Source: Acetatifactor muris | GTDB lineage: Bacteria; Bacillota; Clostridia; Lachnospirales; Lachnospiraceae | Length of the DNA: 47,982 bases | NCBI GenBank assembly: GCA_023663635.1 | Contig: JAMPHD010000020.1 | Location: 1-47,982, forward strand | Reading direction: 5' to 3' | Part shown: in pieces, positions 16,088-24,786 of the stretch | Layout of the letters: each line of letters begins with the position of its first letter | How positions within the stretch are numbered: the stretch's first letter is position 1 | Translations under genes and position numbers: made by a program | Notes under the pieces: model-generated | Databases searched by the model: none | Seen by the model: only the letters and a program-made list of their open reading frames with translations | What the model was told of the DNA's origin: nothing

Positions 16088-17182
16088 ATGGAAATTCAGT
16101 CGAACCGTATGGATTACGGATATTTTAAATATCAGGACGAATTTGAGGAGAAGGCTCTCTCCGTGCTGCGCTCCGGCCGCTATGTGTTGGGGGATGAAGT
16201 ACGGAATTTTGAGCGGGATTTTGCCGCCTACACGGGCGCTGACCGGTGCGTCGGGTTGGCCAGCGGTCTGGATGCTCTGTGGATCGCCGTAAGACTTCTT
16301 GGCATAGGGCACGGGGATGAGGTTATTGTCCAGGGCAATACCTATATTGCCAGCGTCATGGGCATCACCATCAACGGCGCCACCCCGGTCTTCGTGGAGC
16401 CGGACGCTCATTTTCAGATCGACGCGGACAGAATAGAGGAAAAGATCACGTCCCGCACCAAGGCCGTGATGGTGGTGCATTTATACGGCCATGTAGCCGA
16501 CATGGACAAGATCACGGACATCTGCCACAGACACGGACTCAAGCTGATCGAAGACTGCGCGCAGTCCCACGGGGCATTATATAAGGGCAAAATGACCGGC
16601 ACTTTCGGAGACGCGGGCTGTTTCTCCTTTTATCCCTCCAAGAACCTGGGCGCTTTCGGGGATGCGGGAGCCCTCGTCACCAACGATCCCGAACTGGCTG
16701 AGGCCGCCCGGATCTTCCGCAACTACGGCAGTGAGAAACGATATTATAACAAGATGGCCGGCGCCAACTCCCGTCTGGATGAGCTGCAGGCGGGTCTGTT
16801 GAACGTGCGCCTGAAACATATGGAGGAGATCACCCGGGAGCGGAGAGAACTGGCGGACAACTATAGCCAAAATCTGCATCACGCAGATATCCTTTTGCCC
16901 TCGGAACGCTCCGATACCCTGTCGGTATGGCATCAATATGTCATCCGCACCAAGCGCCGCGGGGAGCTGACGGACTACCTGGCAGGCAAGGGCATCAACA
17001 CCCTGATCCACTATCCCATTCCGCCTCATCTCTCGGAGGCCTATGCAGGTCTGGGACATCACAGGGGAGATCTGCCGCTGACGGAGGAATACGCGGACAT
17101 GGTATTGTCCCTCCCCCTATATACGGGTATGCGCAGGGAAGAGCAGGAATATGTGATAAATTGCATCAACGCGTTTGAATGA
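16088..17182 (+). CDS. DegT/DnrJ/EryC1 sugar aminotransferase (FdtB/QdtB-like)
   Basis: 364 residues. A PLP-dependent transaminase that adds an amino group to a keto-deoxysugar nucleotide. The internal-aldimine Lys185 is in [14 protein letters not shown], the ring-stacking region in LASGLDALW, and the phosphate/PLP Asp in [11 protein letters not shown] (Asp156, Gln159). The neighbour 3,4-ketoisomerase points to dTDP-3-keto-6-deoxyhexose as substrate, that is dTDP-Fuc3N or Qui3N formation. Its ATG has GAAAGG about 17 nt upstream, rather distant, but an in-frame TGA at 16076 prevents any upstream start. It is followed by the ketoisomerase gene in one operon. No acetyltransferase is nearby, so N-acetylation would need a distant gene. 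Confidence 0.85.
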   Translation: MEIQSNRMDYGYFKYQDEFEEKALSVLRSGRYVLGDEVRNFERDFAAYTGADRCVGLASGLDALWIAVRLLGIGHGDEVIVQGNTYIASVMGITINGATPVFVEPDAHFQIDADRIEEKITSRTKAVMVVHLYGHVADMDKITDICHRHGLKLIEDCAQSHGALYKGKMTGTFGDAGCFSFYPSKNLGAFGDAGALVTNDPELAEAARIFRNYGSEKRYYNKMAGANSRLDELQAGLLNVRLKHMEEITRERRELADNYSQNLHHADILLPSERSDTLSVWHQYVIRTKRRGELTDYLAGKGINTLIHYPIPPHLSEAYAGLGHHRGDLPLTEEYADMVLSLPLYTGMRREEQEYVINCINAFE

Positions 17183-17267
17183 GCAAACACGCTCAAACTC
17201 CAATAGCTTGTATCAAACTCAGGGGAAACTCAAATCAATCCAAATCAGGAAAGGATATATTGGCGAC

Positions 17268-17693
17268 ATGGTAAAACTGAAAGATCAGATTCAAATTTTG
17301 GATTTTCCGGATCTCGGCGACGAGAGAGGGAATCTGGTGGTCGTGGAAGGCAATGATGTGATTCCTTTTGACATTAAGAGAATTTTCTATATCTATGGCT
17401 CCGACTCAGAGGTGGTGCGGGGATGCCACGCTAATCTGCGCTCGGAGTTTGTGATGATCAACGTGTCCGGCACCAGCAAAGTCAAAGTGGACAACGGCCA
17501 TGAGATTCAAGTGATCGAGCTGAACCGCCCCAGAATGGGACTCTATCTGCCCAACAATCTCTGGAAGGAAATGTATGACTTTTCCCCCGACTCCGTACTT
17601 TTGGTGCTCTCCAACGAGCATTACGATCCGGAGGAGTACATCAGAGACTATGACAGCTATCTGCAGTTGGTACGGGAACAGGACGGCCGATGA
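17268..17693 (+). CDS. sugar 3,4-ketoisomerase, FdtA/QdtA/WxcM-like cupin
   Basis: 141 residues, one cupin domain, the usual size. It would convert dTDP-4-keto-6-deoxyglucose to the 3-keto form for the aminotransferase encoded just upstream. The characteristic block RGCHANLRSEFVMINVSG carries the first active-site His; where FdtA has a second His (HAH) this protein has Asn (HAN). The second half has the barrel strands around GLYLPNNLWKEMYDFSPDS. The ATG at 17268 is chosen from the family N terminus and AGGAAAGG upstream; the frame is open back to 17175, overlapping the preceding gene. It ends 1 nt before the convergent GtrA-fusion gene. Confidence 0.83.
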   Translation: MVKLKDQIQILDFPDLGDERGNLVVVEGNDVIPFDIKRIFYIYGSDSEVVRGCHANLRSEFVMINVSGTSKVKVDNGHEIQVIELNRPRMGLYLPNNLWKEMYDFSPDSVLLVLSNEHYDPEEYIRDYDSYLQLVREQDGR

Positions 17694-17694
17694 T

Positions 17695-19899
17695 CTATCT
17701 TTTTTCCCTGAAGAAATAAGTCCAATATTTACCCTCCACCGTGTACTCGGGGCGATATTCCTCCTCTATCCACGGCAGGAACCACGGGTTGGTCAAAAGT
17801 TCATAGGAGAGCTCTCCCATGTAACCCTCCGCCACAATGACATCCGGATACTTGTCTGGATTCAGGCGCCAATACTCCAAGACGGCCTCACTGTAAGAAG
17901 GCGTTGAGGTTGTGGAGGGCGCCGCCACTTCCACATCCTCATACAGATAGCCCAGTGTATCCGCTATGCTCCCCACGATCCAGACCTTATCTCCCTCGCG
18001 GATATATTCTTTCCACTCCGGATAACTGTCCCGCTGAACACACACACCGGCCTCATCTGAGATGATCCCCAACGCAGGTCCGTCCCGCACCACGGACAGA
18101 TCTGAGAACGTGGAACAGATCTGCCCTTTTCCCGACAACGGCGTCCGAACGCAGACGCATCGAAAAGCCAAAAGCGCCACAAAGCACAGAAAACATGTAT
18201 AAGCCATTCTTTTAAGCGATTCCCACCCGGTCTTCTCCACCTGTCTTAGGATGGGAACCATGGCACATATCACGGCGAGCAGCGCATAGGGCACGGAGGC
18301 CGGAAAAGGCAGATTCGTCAAAAACAATGTGGCGATCAGCCCCAACACTCCCAACAGAGTCCCGCAGATATACAGATTTTTCTCCTTTTCATTCAAAATC
18401 TTATATCCCCACAGCCCGAGTCCCATGATAAACAACAGGATGACGCTGTACGCATATCGCCTCTCCGCGCTCAGAATATTGATCGCAAATCCCGTCAGGA
18501 GTACGGCCGCGCAGCCTGGCATCCACAGTCCGCGCGCGATCCCGCTTTCCCACACTCTGTCTTGGGATGTCCCGCCCTTTGCCGATCCGCTCTTTCGCAT
18601 CCGGTCCAACCTGCCGCTGATTACCCTTAATACACTGCCAATCCCCCAACCGATCACACCGCACACGGCCAAAACAGCCCCGATCTGCAACAGTTCTTTT
18701 CCATAATTGCACCATTTCTCCGCCATGCTCACGGTATGGGTCGGCTCCAATGCCAACATTCCCTTTACGCAGGCCACAAGAACTTCCGGCGAAGTGCCCA
18801 CCGTAAAACATGCCAATGTCACCAATCCCAACACCGCGCAGACTCCCGTGACGATCGCGCAGTCCTTCCCCCTTCGACCGTGGGGATTGCAGAAGATCAA
18901 CAATCCCAACACTCCCGGGAACACGATCACACAGGAGGGATATGCCAACACTTCCAGACATAAAAACACTGACCCCGCAATCAAAAACCGACTCTTCGGC
19001 ACATCCTTCCGCAGATAAGTCCAAATGCAGCAGAACAACAGCGTGGAAGACCACAGCTGCAGATTACTGAAGTCGGGCAGGGCAAAGTCCTTGGGGGCGA
19101 TCATGAAATACAGCAGCGACATGCCATAGGCCAAAGGTTTATCCAAGTCGGAGCGCAGCGTCCGATACAGTACCGCCGTGACGGCTCCGCGGATCAGGAT
19201 CCCGCAGATCTGCAGATACAGCACGATACCCGTGGTGGTATGCGCAAGACTTGTGTAGATCCACATCAAAGCCGCAAGCGGCAACGCCGAGGTCTGGTGC
19301 GGCTCCCACATCTCCACAAACATTCTGTCCCCCCGCAACAGGCGGTAGGCCATGGCGATCTGATATTCACTGTCATACCCCAGATTGGTGCAGGACCATA
19401 TAATGCCGCAGACCACCGCCATGCCGGTAAACACTGCATAGATCCAATGATCCCACCCGGCTTTGGAAGATGCTTTTGCATCCCGTCTGCGGTATGCCCA
19501 AAATTTATTCAACACAAAATTCAATGGGACCGTCACGCACAGGTTGACCAGCGTGGCAATGAAATGGGGAATACCCCACAGTCTTTCCTGCACAAAGAGC
19601 AGGACTCCCATGAGGACCAACTCCGTCAGCGCATAGGACGCATAGACCTTGGCCAATTCCTTGTACCAGGGCTGCCGTTCCCCCTCCTGCTGCCTGAACA
19701 CAAACCTGCTGTTGAGCAGATAGGAGATCAGCACCGTGATCACAAAAGAGAGCAGATTGCAGATCTGCTCATGAAGTCGAAAACCATAATAGCTGACATT
19801 GGTGATCAGATAGGACAGCACCGTGTTGATCACACCCACCGCGCCGAATTTGATGAACTGGGACCCTATATCGCTAAATTTCTTAAATGTGTGTCTCAT
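17695..19899 (-). CDS. GtrA-domain/multi-span membrane protein fusion (GT-C-like)
   Basis: About 734 residues in two parts. Residues about 10-135 are a GtrA domain with four spans (FIKFGAVGVINTVLSYLIT start, and the LNKFWAYRR end), a family that helps move polyprenyl-linked sugars across the membrane. The remainder has some ten more spans and an outside loop with GYDSEYQIAMAYRLLRG and MWEPHQTS, resembling GT-C glycosyltransferases that use lipid-linked sugars, then a soluble C-terminal part ending near FLPWIEEEYRPEYTV. The start at 19899 has GGGAG 7 nt upstream; an in-frame ATG at 19938 has none. Convergence with the sugar-modifying pair suggests cell-surface glycan decoration. The donor sugar is unknown. 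Confidence 0.75.
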   Translation of the reverse strand: MRHTFKKFSDIGSQFIKFGAVGVINTVLSYLITNVSYYGFRLHEQICNLLSFVITVLISYLLNSRFVFRQQEGERQPWYKELAKVYASYALTELVLMGVLLFVQERLWGIPHFIATLVNLCVTVPLNFVLNKFWAYRRRDAKASSKAGWDHWIYAVFTGMAVVCGIIWSCTNLGYDSEYQIAMAYRLLRGDRMFVEMWEPHQTSALPLAALMWIYTSLAHTTTGIVLYLQICGILIRGAVTAVLYRTLRSDLDKPLAYGMSLLYFMIAPKDFALPDFSNLQLWSSTLLFCCIWTYLRKDVPKSRFLIAGSVFLCLEVLAYPSCVIVFPGVLGLLIFCNPHGRRGKDCAIVTGVCAVLGLVTLACFTVGTSPEVLVACVKGMLALEPTHTVSMAEKWCNYGKELLQIGAVLAVCGVIGWGIGSVLRVISGRLDRMRKSGSAKGGTSQDRVWESGIARGLWMPGCAAVLLTGFAINILSAERRYAYSVILLFIMGLGLWGYKILNEKEKNLYICGTLLGVLGLIATLFLTNLPFPASVPYALLAVICAMVPILRQVEKTGWESLKRMAYTCFLCFVALLAFRCVCVRTPLSGKGQICSTFSDLSVVRDGPALGIISDEAGVCVQRDSYPEWKEYIREGDKVWIVGSIADTLGYLYEDVEVAAPSTTSTPSYSEAVLEYWRLNPDKYPDVIVAEGYMGELSYELLTNPWFLPWIEEEYRPEYTVEGKYWTYFFREKR

Positions 19900-20033
19900 G
19901 CCGCTGCTCCCGTCTGCCAAGATAATCCTCTCATCCATATTATGGACGAGTATGGACTTATGATATCATATTCTGCCCCGTTCGTCCACGGTTCGGACAC
20001 GCGCCGGGATATAGGCCGCGCCTCCGGATATCA

Positions 20034-20062
20034 TTGCAAAATTATCTCTTTCTCTCTATAAT
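20034..20062 (+). promoter_or_regulatory. promoter of the Vsr-like gene
   Basis: TTGCAA at 20034-20039, a 17-nt spacer and consensus TATAAT at 20057-20062. The spacer is mostly taken up by the left arm of an inverted repeat. Confidence 0.7.
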
Positions 20063-20090
20063 AAGAGTATATCCCACAGAGAGAAAGAGA
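20045..20090. repeat. 13-bp perfect inverted repeat over the vsr promoter
   Basis: TCTCTTTCTCTCT (20045-20057) and AGAGAGAAAGAGA (20078-20090) are perfect inverse arms 20 nt apart. The left arm fills the -35/-10 spacer and the right arm abuts the start codon region. The left arm is not in the transcript, so a protein-binding dyad is more likely than an RNA hairpin. Confidence 0.65.
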
Positions 20091-20096
20091 ATTGAT

Positions 20097-20555
20097 ATGG
20101 ACAGACTGACCAGAGAACAGCGCCATAAAAATATGAGCAATATCAAAAATAAGGATACCGGCATTGAGCTTACGCTGCGCAAAGCCCTGTGGCACAAAGG
20201 CTACCGTTACCGCAAGAACGACACATCCCTCCCCGGCAAGCCGGATATCGTTCTGGGCAAATACAGGATCGCCATATTCTGCGACAGTGAATTTTTTCAC
20301 GGCAAAGATTGGGAGGTCCTAAAACCACAGCTTGAGCGCGGCAAAAACGCCGATTTCTGGATCAGGAAAATTTCCAAAAACAGAGAGCGCGATGAAGAGA
20401 TCAACAAACAACTGCTCTATCTGGGTTGGACCGTCATCCGATTCTGGGGCAGGGATATCAGCCGTAATGTGGAACAATGCGTCAAAGTCATTGAAGAGAC
20501 TATATTTGAGATGGAAATGACTCTCAACGCGGACGATTATGAGGGATCGGAATAA
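20097..20555 (+). CDS. very-short-patch-repair (Vsr-type) endonuclease homologue
   Basis: 152 residues. Vsr nicks DNA at T:G mismatches left by deaminated 5-methylcytosine. The N terminus (RHKNMSNIKNKDTGIELTLRKALWHKGYRYR) and LPGKPDIVLGKYRIAIFCD, containing the catalytic Asp in PDIV, are clear family marks, as are FWIRKISKNRERD and LGWTVIRFW. The zinc-binding CWHHHHC-like segment of E. coli Vsr is replaced here by FCDSEFFHGKDW, so this branch lacks most of those ligands. No cytosine methyltransferase is near it. The ATG at 20097 follows GAGAAAGAG. It converges with the chemoreceptor gene, 5 nt apart. Confidence 0.85.
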   Translation: MDRLTREQRHKNMSNIKNKDTGIELTLRKALWHKGYRYRKNDTSLPGKPDIVLGKYRIAIFCDSEFFHGKDWEVLKPQLERGKNADFWIRKISKNRERDEEINKQLLYLGWTVIRFWGRDISRNVEQCVKVIEETIFEMEMTLNADDYEGSE

Positions 20556-20560
20556 TGTCC

Positions 20561-21925
20561 CTATATAGCCTTGAACTTCGCGATCGCTTTCTTCAACGCA
20601 TTGGATACCTCATCATTGACGGCCGTGAAGTCCTGAATCTCGTCCATATTACCCGACAATTCTTTCATGGTCTCCGAGAGTTCGGATACCTTGGTATTCT
20701 CCTCTTCCACCGCCTGTGAGATCCTGCAGATTCCGGAGTTCACATTTTCGGAACCGCGGGACAATTCTGCGGACTTCTCATAAAATTCACCCATTATGCG
20801 CTCCAACGCATCCGCGTCGTTCAAATATTTCATGGACGCGGACACAAACGAATCGTAATCCTCCAGGACATTCGTGGACACATATTCCAGTAATTTTGCG
20901 GAAGAGGACGCCATCTCCTCCACACAGGCGACCACATTGTTGCTGATCTGCTGAATGCTGTTGGCCGTGTTCCTGCTGTTGTCGGCGAGCACCCTGATCT
21001 CATCGGCCACCACCGCAAAGCCCTTGCCCGCCTCACCTGCTCTCGCCGCCTCTATGGAGGCATTCAACGCCAACAGATTGGTCTGACTTGCGATCGAAAG
21101 AATCTCATCCGTGAGGTTCTGAATGGAGTTGACGCTCTTGCTGCTCTCCATGGAACTGCCCAGGACTTCTTTCAGAGAGGAAGTGATCTCCTCCGACTCA
21201 TTCTTGCTGTGCATGGCCAACTCCTTGATCCCGTTGGCGCGCTCCTTCATCTCCGCCGCGTAAGCCCTGCCCGATATGGTGGCATCAGAGATCAAGCCGC
21301 TGCTGCTGTTCAGAGTCCGCATATCCTCCGTAATGTGATTGAGCGTTTCGAGGACAGTCTGCATCTGCCGACACAGTTCATCCATCTCCCGGAGCATGGC
21401 CTTCATATCCTGAGAGGAGTCTGACACTTTGGATACGATCTTGCCGGAGGAATCATCCAGAGAGACGGCATGTTGTTGAATGCTCTTCATGATGATCTGG
21501 AGCTTGCTCAGAAACAGATTGATGCCAAAGACCAGACGCCCGATCTCATCCTCCTTCTTCGTCGCGATCCGCTCATTCAGATCTCCCTGATCGTTCTCCA
21601 AATGTTCGATCAGCGCATTGAGCTGTCTCTCCGTATCCTTTAACGGTCTGACAAAACTTATGTAGGTGATGAGCGTGGTCAGCACTACAAGGAGAAGCTG
21701 CAGCGATGAGACGACGCCGTTTCGCGCCAACTGCGATGATATCCCGTCCGAGGACCGGTCGGCCACGGATGCGATATCCTCTGATATTCCATCTGAAGAT
21801 GAGATATCACCCAAGGCGCTCCTCGCCGTCTGCAGACAGGAAGTAGTGGTGACATTCACCGTAATGGTCAGCACGAAAATAAGGACCAATGGAATCATGA
21901 TCTTGAGGGCAACAGTCTTTTTCAT
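20561..21925 (-). CDS. methyl-accepting chemotaxis protein
   Basis: 454 residues. A first span ([17 protein letters not shown]) and second span ([17 protein letters not shown]) enclose an outside part of only about 40 residues. A HAMP-like linker ([17 protein letters not shown]) follows, then a long coiled-coil signalling domain. The conserved hairpin tip is in the region [31 protein letters not shown], which contacts CheA/CheW. With so small a sensor part, it may sense membrane state or bind a partner rather than a solute. No flagellar or che genes are in the window. The gene is monocistronic and faces the vsr gene. Confidence 0.9.
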   Translation of the reverse strand: MKKTVALKIMIPLVLIFVLTITVNVTTTSCLQTARSALGDISSSDGISEDIASVADRSSDGISSQLARNGVVSSLQLLLVVLTTLITYISFVRPLKDTERQLNALIEHLENDQGDLNERIATKKEDEIGRLVFGINLFLSKLQIIMKSIQQHAVSLDDSSGKIVSKVSDSSQDMKAMLREMDELCRQMQTVLETLNHITEDMRTLNSSSGLISDATISGRAYAAEMKERANGIKELAMHSKNESEEITSSLKEVLGSSMESSKSVNSIQNLTDEILSIASQTNLLALNASIEAARAGEAGKGFAVVADEIRVLADNSRNTANSIQQISNNVVACVEEMASSSAKLLEYVSTNVLEDYDSFVSASMKYLNDADALERIMGEFYEKSAELSRGSENVNSGICRISQAVEEENTKVSELSETMKELSGNMDEIQDFTAVNDEVSNALKKAIAKFKAI

Positions 21926-22017
21926 AGTACAAGGTCTCCTTTTATACTTCAGATTTCCTTCTTATTATATCTGATTTTGGCTCACATTACAATCGAAAAC
22001 AGCGGTCAATAATTTAC

Positions 22018-22046
22018 TTTTCATCAAAGATTTTATGTAGTATACT
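22018..22046 (+). promoter_or_regulatory. luxS promoter
   Basis: TTTTCA at 22018-22023, a 17-nt spacer and TATACT at 22041-22046, giving a leader of about 40 nt. No SAM or SAH riboswitch fits in that space. Confidence 0.5.
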
Positions 22047-22095
22047 GTAGTGAGACAGTATCAACATCCGTATTCCGGAAGAAATGAGGTACTTT

Positions 22096-22575
22096 ATGGA
22101 CAAAATAGCAAGCTTTACCATCGACCACATCCGGCTGCAGCCGGGTATCTATGTATCCCGCAAGGACACGGTGGGGTCGGAAGTGATCACCACTTTTGAC
22201 CTGCGCATGACCGCCCCCAACAGGGAACCCGTGATGAATACCGCGGAGGTACACACCATTGAACACTTGGGAGCCACTTTCCTGCGCAACCATCCCAAAT
22301 ACGGCAACCGCACCATCTACTTTGGCCCCATGGGCTGCCGCACCGGATTCTATCTGCTGCTTTCGGGCGATCTTGCATCCGCGGATATTGTGCCGCTTAT
22401 GGTGGAAATGTACGAATTTATCAGGGATTATGAGGGTGATGTGCCAGGCGCCTCCCCCAGAGACTGCGGCAACTATCAGGATATGAATCTGAATATGGCC
22501 AAATATCTGGCAGGACGCTATCTGGATAATGTATTGTACGGCATCGGCGAAGACAGGCTGATCTATCCCCAATAA
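22096..22575 (+). CDS. luxS: S-ribosylhomocysteine lyase
   Basis: 159 residues. Splits S-ribosylhomocysteine to homocysteine and the precursor of autoinducer-2. The metal ligands His53 and His57 (HTIEHLG) and Cys124 (PRDCGNYQDMN), and the catalytic Cys81 (MGCRTGF), are all present. The ATG at 22096 has GAGG at the right distance; an ATG 12 nt upstream is less well placed. It forms an operon with the downstream nucleosidase gene, which supplies its substrate; together they recycle S-adenosylhomocysteine. Confidence 0.97.
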   Translation: MDKIASFTIDHIRLQPGIYVSRKDTVGSEVITTFDLRMTAPNREPVMNTAEVHTIEHLGATFLRNHPKYGNRTIYFGPMGCRTGFYLLLSGDLASADIVPLMVEMYEFIRDYEGDVPGASPRDCGNYQDMNLNMAKYLAGRYLDNVLYGIGEDRLIYPQ

Positions 22576-22600
22576 TAACGGATCAAACAGGAGGATACAC

Positions 22601-23299
22601 ATGAGCAAGATAGGAATTATCGGAGCTATGGATCTGGAGGTCACCACCCTGCAGTCCAAGATGAAAGACGTAAAGATCACCCGGCGGGCAGGTATGGAAT
22701 TTCATGAGGGAATCCTGAATAACACCCCCGCCGTGGTGGTGCGCTGCGGCATCGGCAAAGTCAATGCGGCTCTCTGCGTACAGGTGCTCGCCGATCTCTT
22801 TGAGGTGACCCATATCATCAATACCGGCGTGGCAGGCTCCCTCAATGCCGAGTTGGATATCGGAGATATTTTGATCTCCAAAGATGCCATCCATCACGAT
22901 ATGGATGTGACCATCTTCGGGTATCAATTGGGCGAGGTGCCCCAGATGGGGCGTTTGGAATTTCCCGCGGACACGCGGATGATGGAGTTGGCCAAGACCT
23001 CCTGCGAGAGAGTCTGCGACCATACCCACGCCATTTACGGGCGGGTGGTCAGCGGCGATCAGTTTATCTCCGACAAAGGCGTCAAGGAGAGACTGATCGG
23101 GGAATTTCACGGGGATTGCGCCGAGATGGAGGGAGCGTCCATAGCCCATGGCGCTTACCTGAATCAAATCCCTTTTGTGATCATCCGCGCCATCTCCGAC
23201 AAGGCGGACGGCAGCGCCGAGATGGACTATCCCAAGTTTGAGCGGGCCGCCGCGGAAAATTCCGCCAAACTGGTGGAGGACATGATACAATATATCTGA
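22601..23299 (+). CDS. mtnN: 5'-methylthioadenosine/S-adenosylhomocysteine nucleosidase
   Basis: 232 residues. Removes adenine from methylthioadenosine and S-adenosylhomocysteine, giving S-ribosylhomocysteine for LuxS. The N terminus KIGIIGAMDLEV contains the substrate Glu, EMEGASIAH the ribose-binding Glu, and IRAISDKADG the catalytic Asp. AGGAGG is 7 nt before the ATG, and the gene lies 25 nt after luxS. Transcription likely ends at hairpins between 23361 and 23436. Confidence 0.95.
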   Translation: MSKIGIIGAMDLEVTTLQSKMKDVKITRRAGMEFHEGILNNTPAVVVRCGIGKVNAALCVQVLADLFEVTHIINTGVAGSLNAELDIGDILISKDAIHHDMDVTIFGYQLGEVPQMGRLEFPADTRMMELAKTSCERVCDHTHAIYGRVVSGDQFISDKGVKERLIGEFHGDCAEMEGASIAHGAYLNQIPFVIIRAISDKADGSAEMDYPKFERAAAENSAKLVEDMIQYI

Positions 23300-23360
23300 G
23301 TGCCGCATATAAATCCGCGCCATATGCATTTGTACCATTTCTACAAAGCAACGGGGCAGC

Positions 23361-23436
23361 GGGCAGCGCGCTTTGCAAACTGCCCTTATGTGAATAAGAG
23401 TCACGCGCCGGACAACGGTTCGCATGACTCTTATTC
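23361..23436. terminator. bidirectional terminator region between mtnN and the XRE gene
   Basis: Two hairpins lie side by side: GGGCAG/CTGCCC (23361-23385), and a perfect 12-bp stem GAATAAGAGTCA (23392-23403) with TGACTCTTATTC (23425-23436). The second includes the stop codon of the convergent XRE gene. No long T run follows on either strand, but the arms themselves are A/T rich at their outer ends, so it can serve both directions. Confidence 0.6.
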
Positions 23437-23685
23437 TGTATCTTCCTGGAAAAAGGCATTATAATCACATTGAAAAATATCTGTCAGCGCCCGCATCAGC
23501 TTGGTCGTGGGATTGCCGTATCCTCTCTCTATCTTGCTGAGGGTACTGGTGCTGAGTGATATCCCCACCAACTGAAGCCTTGTCACCAGATCGATATTTC
23601 TCATATTATGCTTCTTACGAAGTCGTCTTATATTGGTTCCTATCAGCGGCATGTCGCCTTGTATAATTTTTTCTTTGGACTTCAT
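23431..23685 (-). CDS. small XRE-family helix-turn-helix regulator
   Basis: 84 residues, almost entirely one HTH_3 domain: IGTNIRRLRKKHNMRNIDL (helices 1-2), STSTLSKIERGYGNPTTKLMRAL (recognition helix and helices 4-5). No effector domain is present, so it should act as a simple DNA-binding dimer. The longest frame starts at 23685, where no ribosome binding site is visible; the ATG at 23652 (MPLIGTN) has AAGG close upstream and may be the real start. It diverges from the 145-residue gene and could regulate it. Confidence 0.78.
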   Translation of the reverse strand: MKSKEKIIQGDMPLIGTNIRRLRKKHNMRNIDLVTRLQLVGISLSTSTLSKIERGYGNPTTKLMRALTDIFQCDYNAFFQEDTE

Positions 23686-23803
23686 ATTTTACAGTGTATC
23701 TGAAAATTCTGTTTTAAAGTTTCTAAAATGGACGCAAAAACAAAAATATTTGTGGTATTATTAAAGTAATAAATAATCGTCATAAGGATGGAGGATAAGA
23801 ATT

Positions 23804-24241
23804 ATGAAGATGGATAGGCAAATTTTAAGTGAAAACGTAGAAGAAAGCGCTGCAGGATTGATAGCCATTATTAAGGAGGAGTTTGAAAAATCTCCGTCCG
23901 GCAGGATCAAAGGCTATCTGGTTCTGGAAGGGGATCGACACATCATACAAAAGAAAGAAATCCGACATTTCAGCCGTATTTATGATGAAAAAGACATAGA
24001 TGCGGTCCGGGGCAGCGTCATCTGCCGGGAACCCAACGAAGAAGCGCGTGTACTGGTCGCGGCTTTGGGGGGATATCTGGTGTATTTGCACTTACGGGAT
24101 GAATTTAAGGATTATCCTTTTAAGAAATTCGAGACACACCTGAAGATGTTCCCCGAATACAGATATTATCCGGACAAGATTTGGAAAGACAGAAAGACAA
24201 ACTATGAAGTTCCCTTTTTTAAGGCGGATATCAGATGGTAA
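23804..24241 (+). CDS. hypothetical protein, 145 residues
   Basis: Not recognised. The sequence alternates charged helices and short strands, has no membrane span or signal peptide, and is rich in Lys/Glu at the start and in aromatic residues at the end (MFPEYRYYPDKIWKDRK). GGAGG precedes the ATG. The upstream 118 nt shared with the divergent XRE gene are AT-rich. Pairing with a small XRE regulator is a layout seen in toxin-antitoxin and accessory modules, but nothing in this protein supports such a call directly. Confidence 0.65.
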   Translation: MKMDRQILSENVEESAAGLIAIIKEEFEKSPSGRIKGYLVLEGDRHIIQKKEIRHFSRIYDEKDIDAVRGSVICREPNEEARVLVAALGGYLVYLHLRDEFKDYPFKKFETHLKMFPEYRYYPDKIWKDRKTNYEVPFFKADIRW

Positions 24242-24262
24242 TGCGGGCAGACTGCCCGCGGA

Positions 24263-24700
24263 TCACGATTGGGAAGTATCTTTTTTCTTGAAGACAAAGA
24301 GTTTGCTGATGATATAATTGCCCACCATCACGAACCCGGACACCACGATCTTGGAGAAACCCTCGTGGATGTGCATGATATTGACCATGAGCACCATCAT
24401 CACGGGATCCAGAATGCCTGTGGAGACACGGCCTCCGGAGAACTGAAGAAATTCCTTCAGGATATTGGGCTCGTGGCTCTTAAACACATACTTTCGGTTC
24501 ATAAAATAGCCAAACACTACGCCGACCACCCAGGAGATCATACTGAGCGCGACATTCTGCCAAACCACCTGCGCGTCCAGAATCGTGTATGCGCAGATAA
24601 ACCATGCCGCCCAGGACACAAGAGTGTTCAGGACACCCACGATCAGATAGGCGATGATCTCCTCATATTTGACGCAAAGCTGTTTTATTTTATCAACCAT
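24263..24700 (-). CDS. GtrA-family membrane protein
   Basis: 145 residues with four spans: IAYLIVGVLNTLVSWAAWFI, QNVALSMISWVVGVVFGYF, DPVMMVLMVNIMHI, and KIVVSGFVMVGNYIISKLF. The FMNRKYVFKS and SKLFVFKKK segments after spans 2 and 4 are typical. GtrA proteins are thought to flip or carry polyprenyl-phosphate sugars for cell-surface glycosylation. It stands alone; no glycosyltransferase partner is adjacent. A 6-bp inverted repeat (24754-24771) lies upstream. It is a second GtrA domain in this window besides the fusion at 17695-19899. Confidence 0.85.
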   Translation of the reverse strand: MVDKIKQLCVKYEEIIAYLIVGVLNTLVSWAAWFICAYTILDAQVVWQNVALSMISWVVGVVFGYFMNRKYVFKSHEPNILKEFLQFSGGRVSTGILDPVMMVLMVNIMHIHEGFSKIVVSGFVMVGNYIISKLFVFKKKDTSQS

Positions 24701-24786
24701 GGTTCCTCACATTCCGTCGGGACACGGATCCGTCCGCGCGACTTATATCCATAATAGTATTAATTTACTATGAAAGCTACATTCTG

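Noticed and set aside
19240..20061. 273-codon plus-strand frame opposite the GtrA fusion
   Set aside because: It is the antisense shadow of a gene with clear membrane spans; its own sequence has no domain, and it runs through the vsr promoter.
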